In this document: positions 45,315 to 45,428 of the stretch, one piece after another | Numbering within the stretch: the first letter of the stretch is position 1 | Layout: each line of letters begins with the position of its first letter | Assembly: GCA_022446825.1 (NCBI GenBank) | Contig: JAKVBY010000029.1 | Location: forward strand, 62,364-107,791 | Length of the DNA stretch: 45,428 bases | Source of the DNA: Pirellulaceae bacterium | GTDB lineage: Bacteria; Planctomycetota; Planctomycetia; Pirellulales; Pirellulaceae | Direction: 5' to 3' | Position numbers and translations under genes: made by a program | The notes under the pieces: generated by a model | Told to the model about the DNA's origin: nothing | What the model saw: only the letters and a program-made list of their open reading frames with translations | The model's database searches: none

Positions 45315-45428
45315 GAAAAGTCGCCGCCTATCCTGAGGGTTGTGAGGAACAAAGCAATTATGTCATGTCAACACACTGCGTACGTTGTTCCAAATAAGAG
45401 GACCAGTTTCAACCCCCCTAAAGCGGCT

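Overview
The window looks like a chromosomal segment of a planctomycete, most likely of the Pirellulaceae type. This rests on gene content: MoxR/DUF58/BatA-type von Willebrand factor genes in a row, a DUF4912 protein with a Rho-N-like head, a secreted TPR/PQQ-propeller protein, an NPCBM-domain protein, a Tat-exported alpha/alpha-toroid protein, a large YfhO-type membrane protein, frequent TTG/GTG starts and many genes without a Shine-Dalgarno site. I recognised no tRNA, rRNA, insertion sequence, prophage or CRISPR array.

Layout. 1-2612 (+): end of a terminal-oxidase cluster (cox subunit III tail, subunit IV, a SCO copper chaperone, a DUF420/CtaM-like assembly factor and a small CPTCK-motif membrane protein). 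3036-5738 (-): YfhO-like membrane protein. 5868-6155 (-): possible orphan small gene in an otherwise non-coding, hairpin-rich gap. 6787-15344 (-): complete F1Fo ATP synthase operon in the order atpZ, atpI-like, B, E, F, H, A, a DUF4870 gene, G, D, C, with a sigma70-like promoter candidate upstream and a terminator-like hairpin downstream. 16165-17337 (+): DUF4912 protein.

17998-34165 (+): a long same-strand run that is the most unusual part of the window. It holds a 60-aa membrane protein, a TPR/PQQ-propeller secreted protein, a MoxR AAA+ ATPase, DUF58, BatA-like VWA, a second VWA membrane protein with a GATase-like region, a 1189-aa membrane coiled-coil protein, a Gln-rich secreted protein, a Tat-exported prenyltransferase/squalene-oxidase-repeat protein and an NPCBM protein. 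Several neighbours overlap or nearly touch. It reads as one envelope-directed module in which a MoxR ATPase serves three VWA proteins and a set of exported clients. That reading is inference.

34847-45428: mixed housekeeping genes: glucose-6-phosphate isomerase behind a perfect operator-like palindrome, a UPF0173 metallo-hydrolase, a secreted protein of unknown function, a Rieske ferredoxin (-), a TIGR03960-like radical SAM protein without the usual fused DUF2344 part, a small MazG-like protein with a Cys cluster, a membrane protein plus ABC ATPase pair with no permease in sight, and an HpcH/HpaI-type aldolase (-).

Functionally, the left part joins respiration (oxidase and its copper/heme assembly) with ATP synthesis. 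The centre is a cell-envelope module. The right part is central metabolism and general maintenance. All family names come from reading motifs by eye; no database search was possible.
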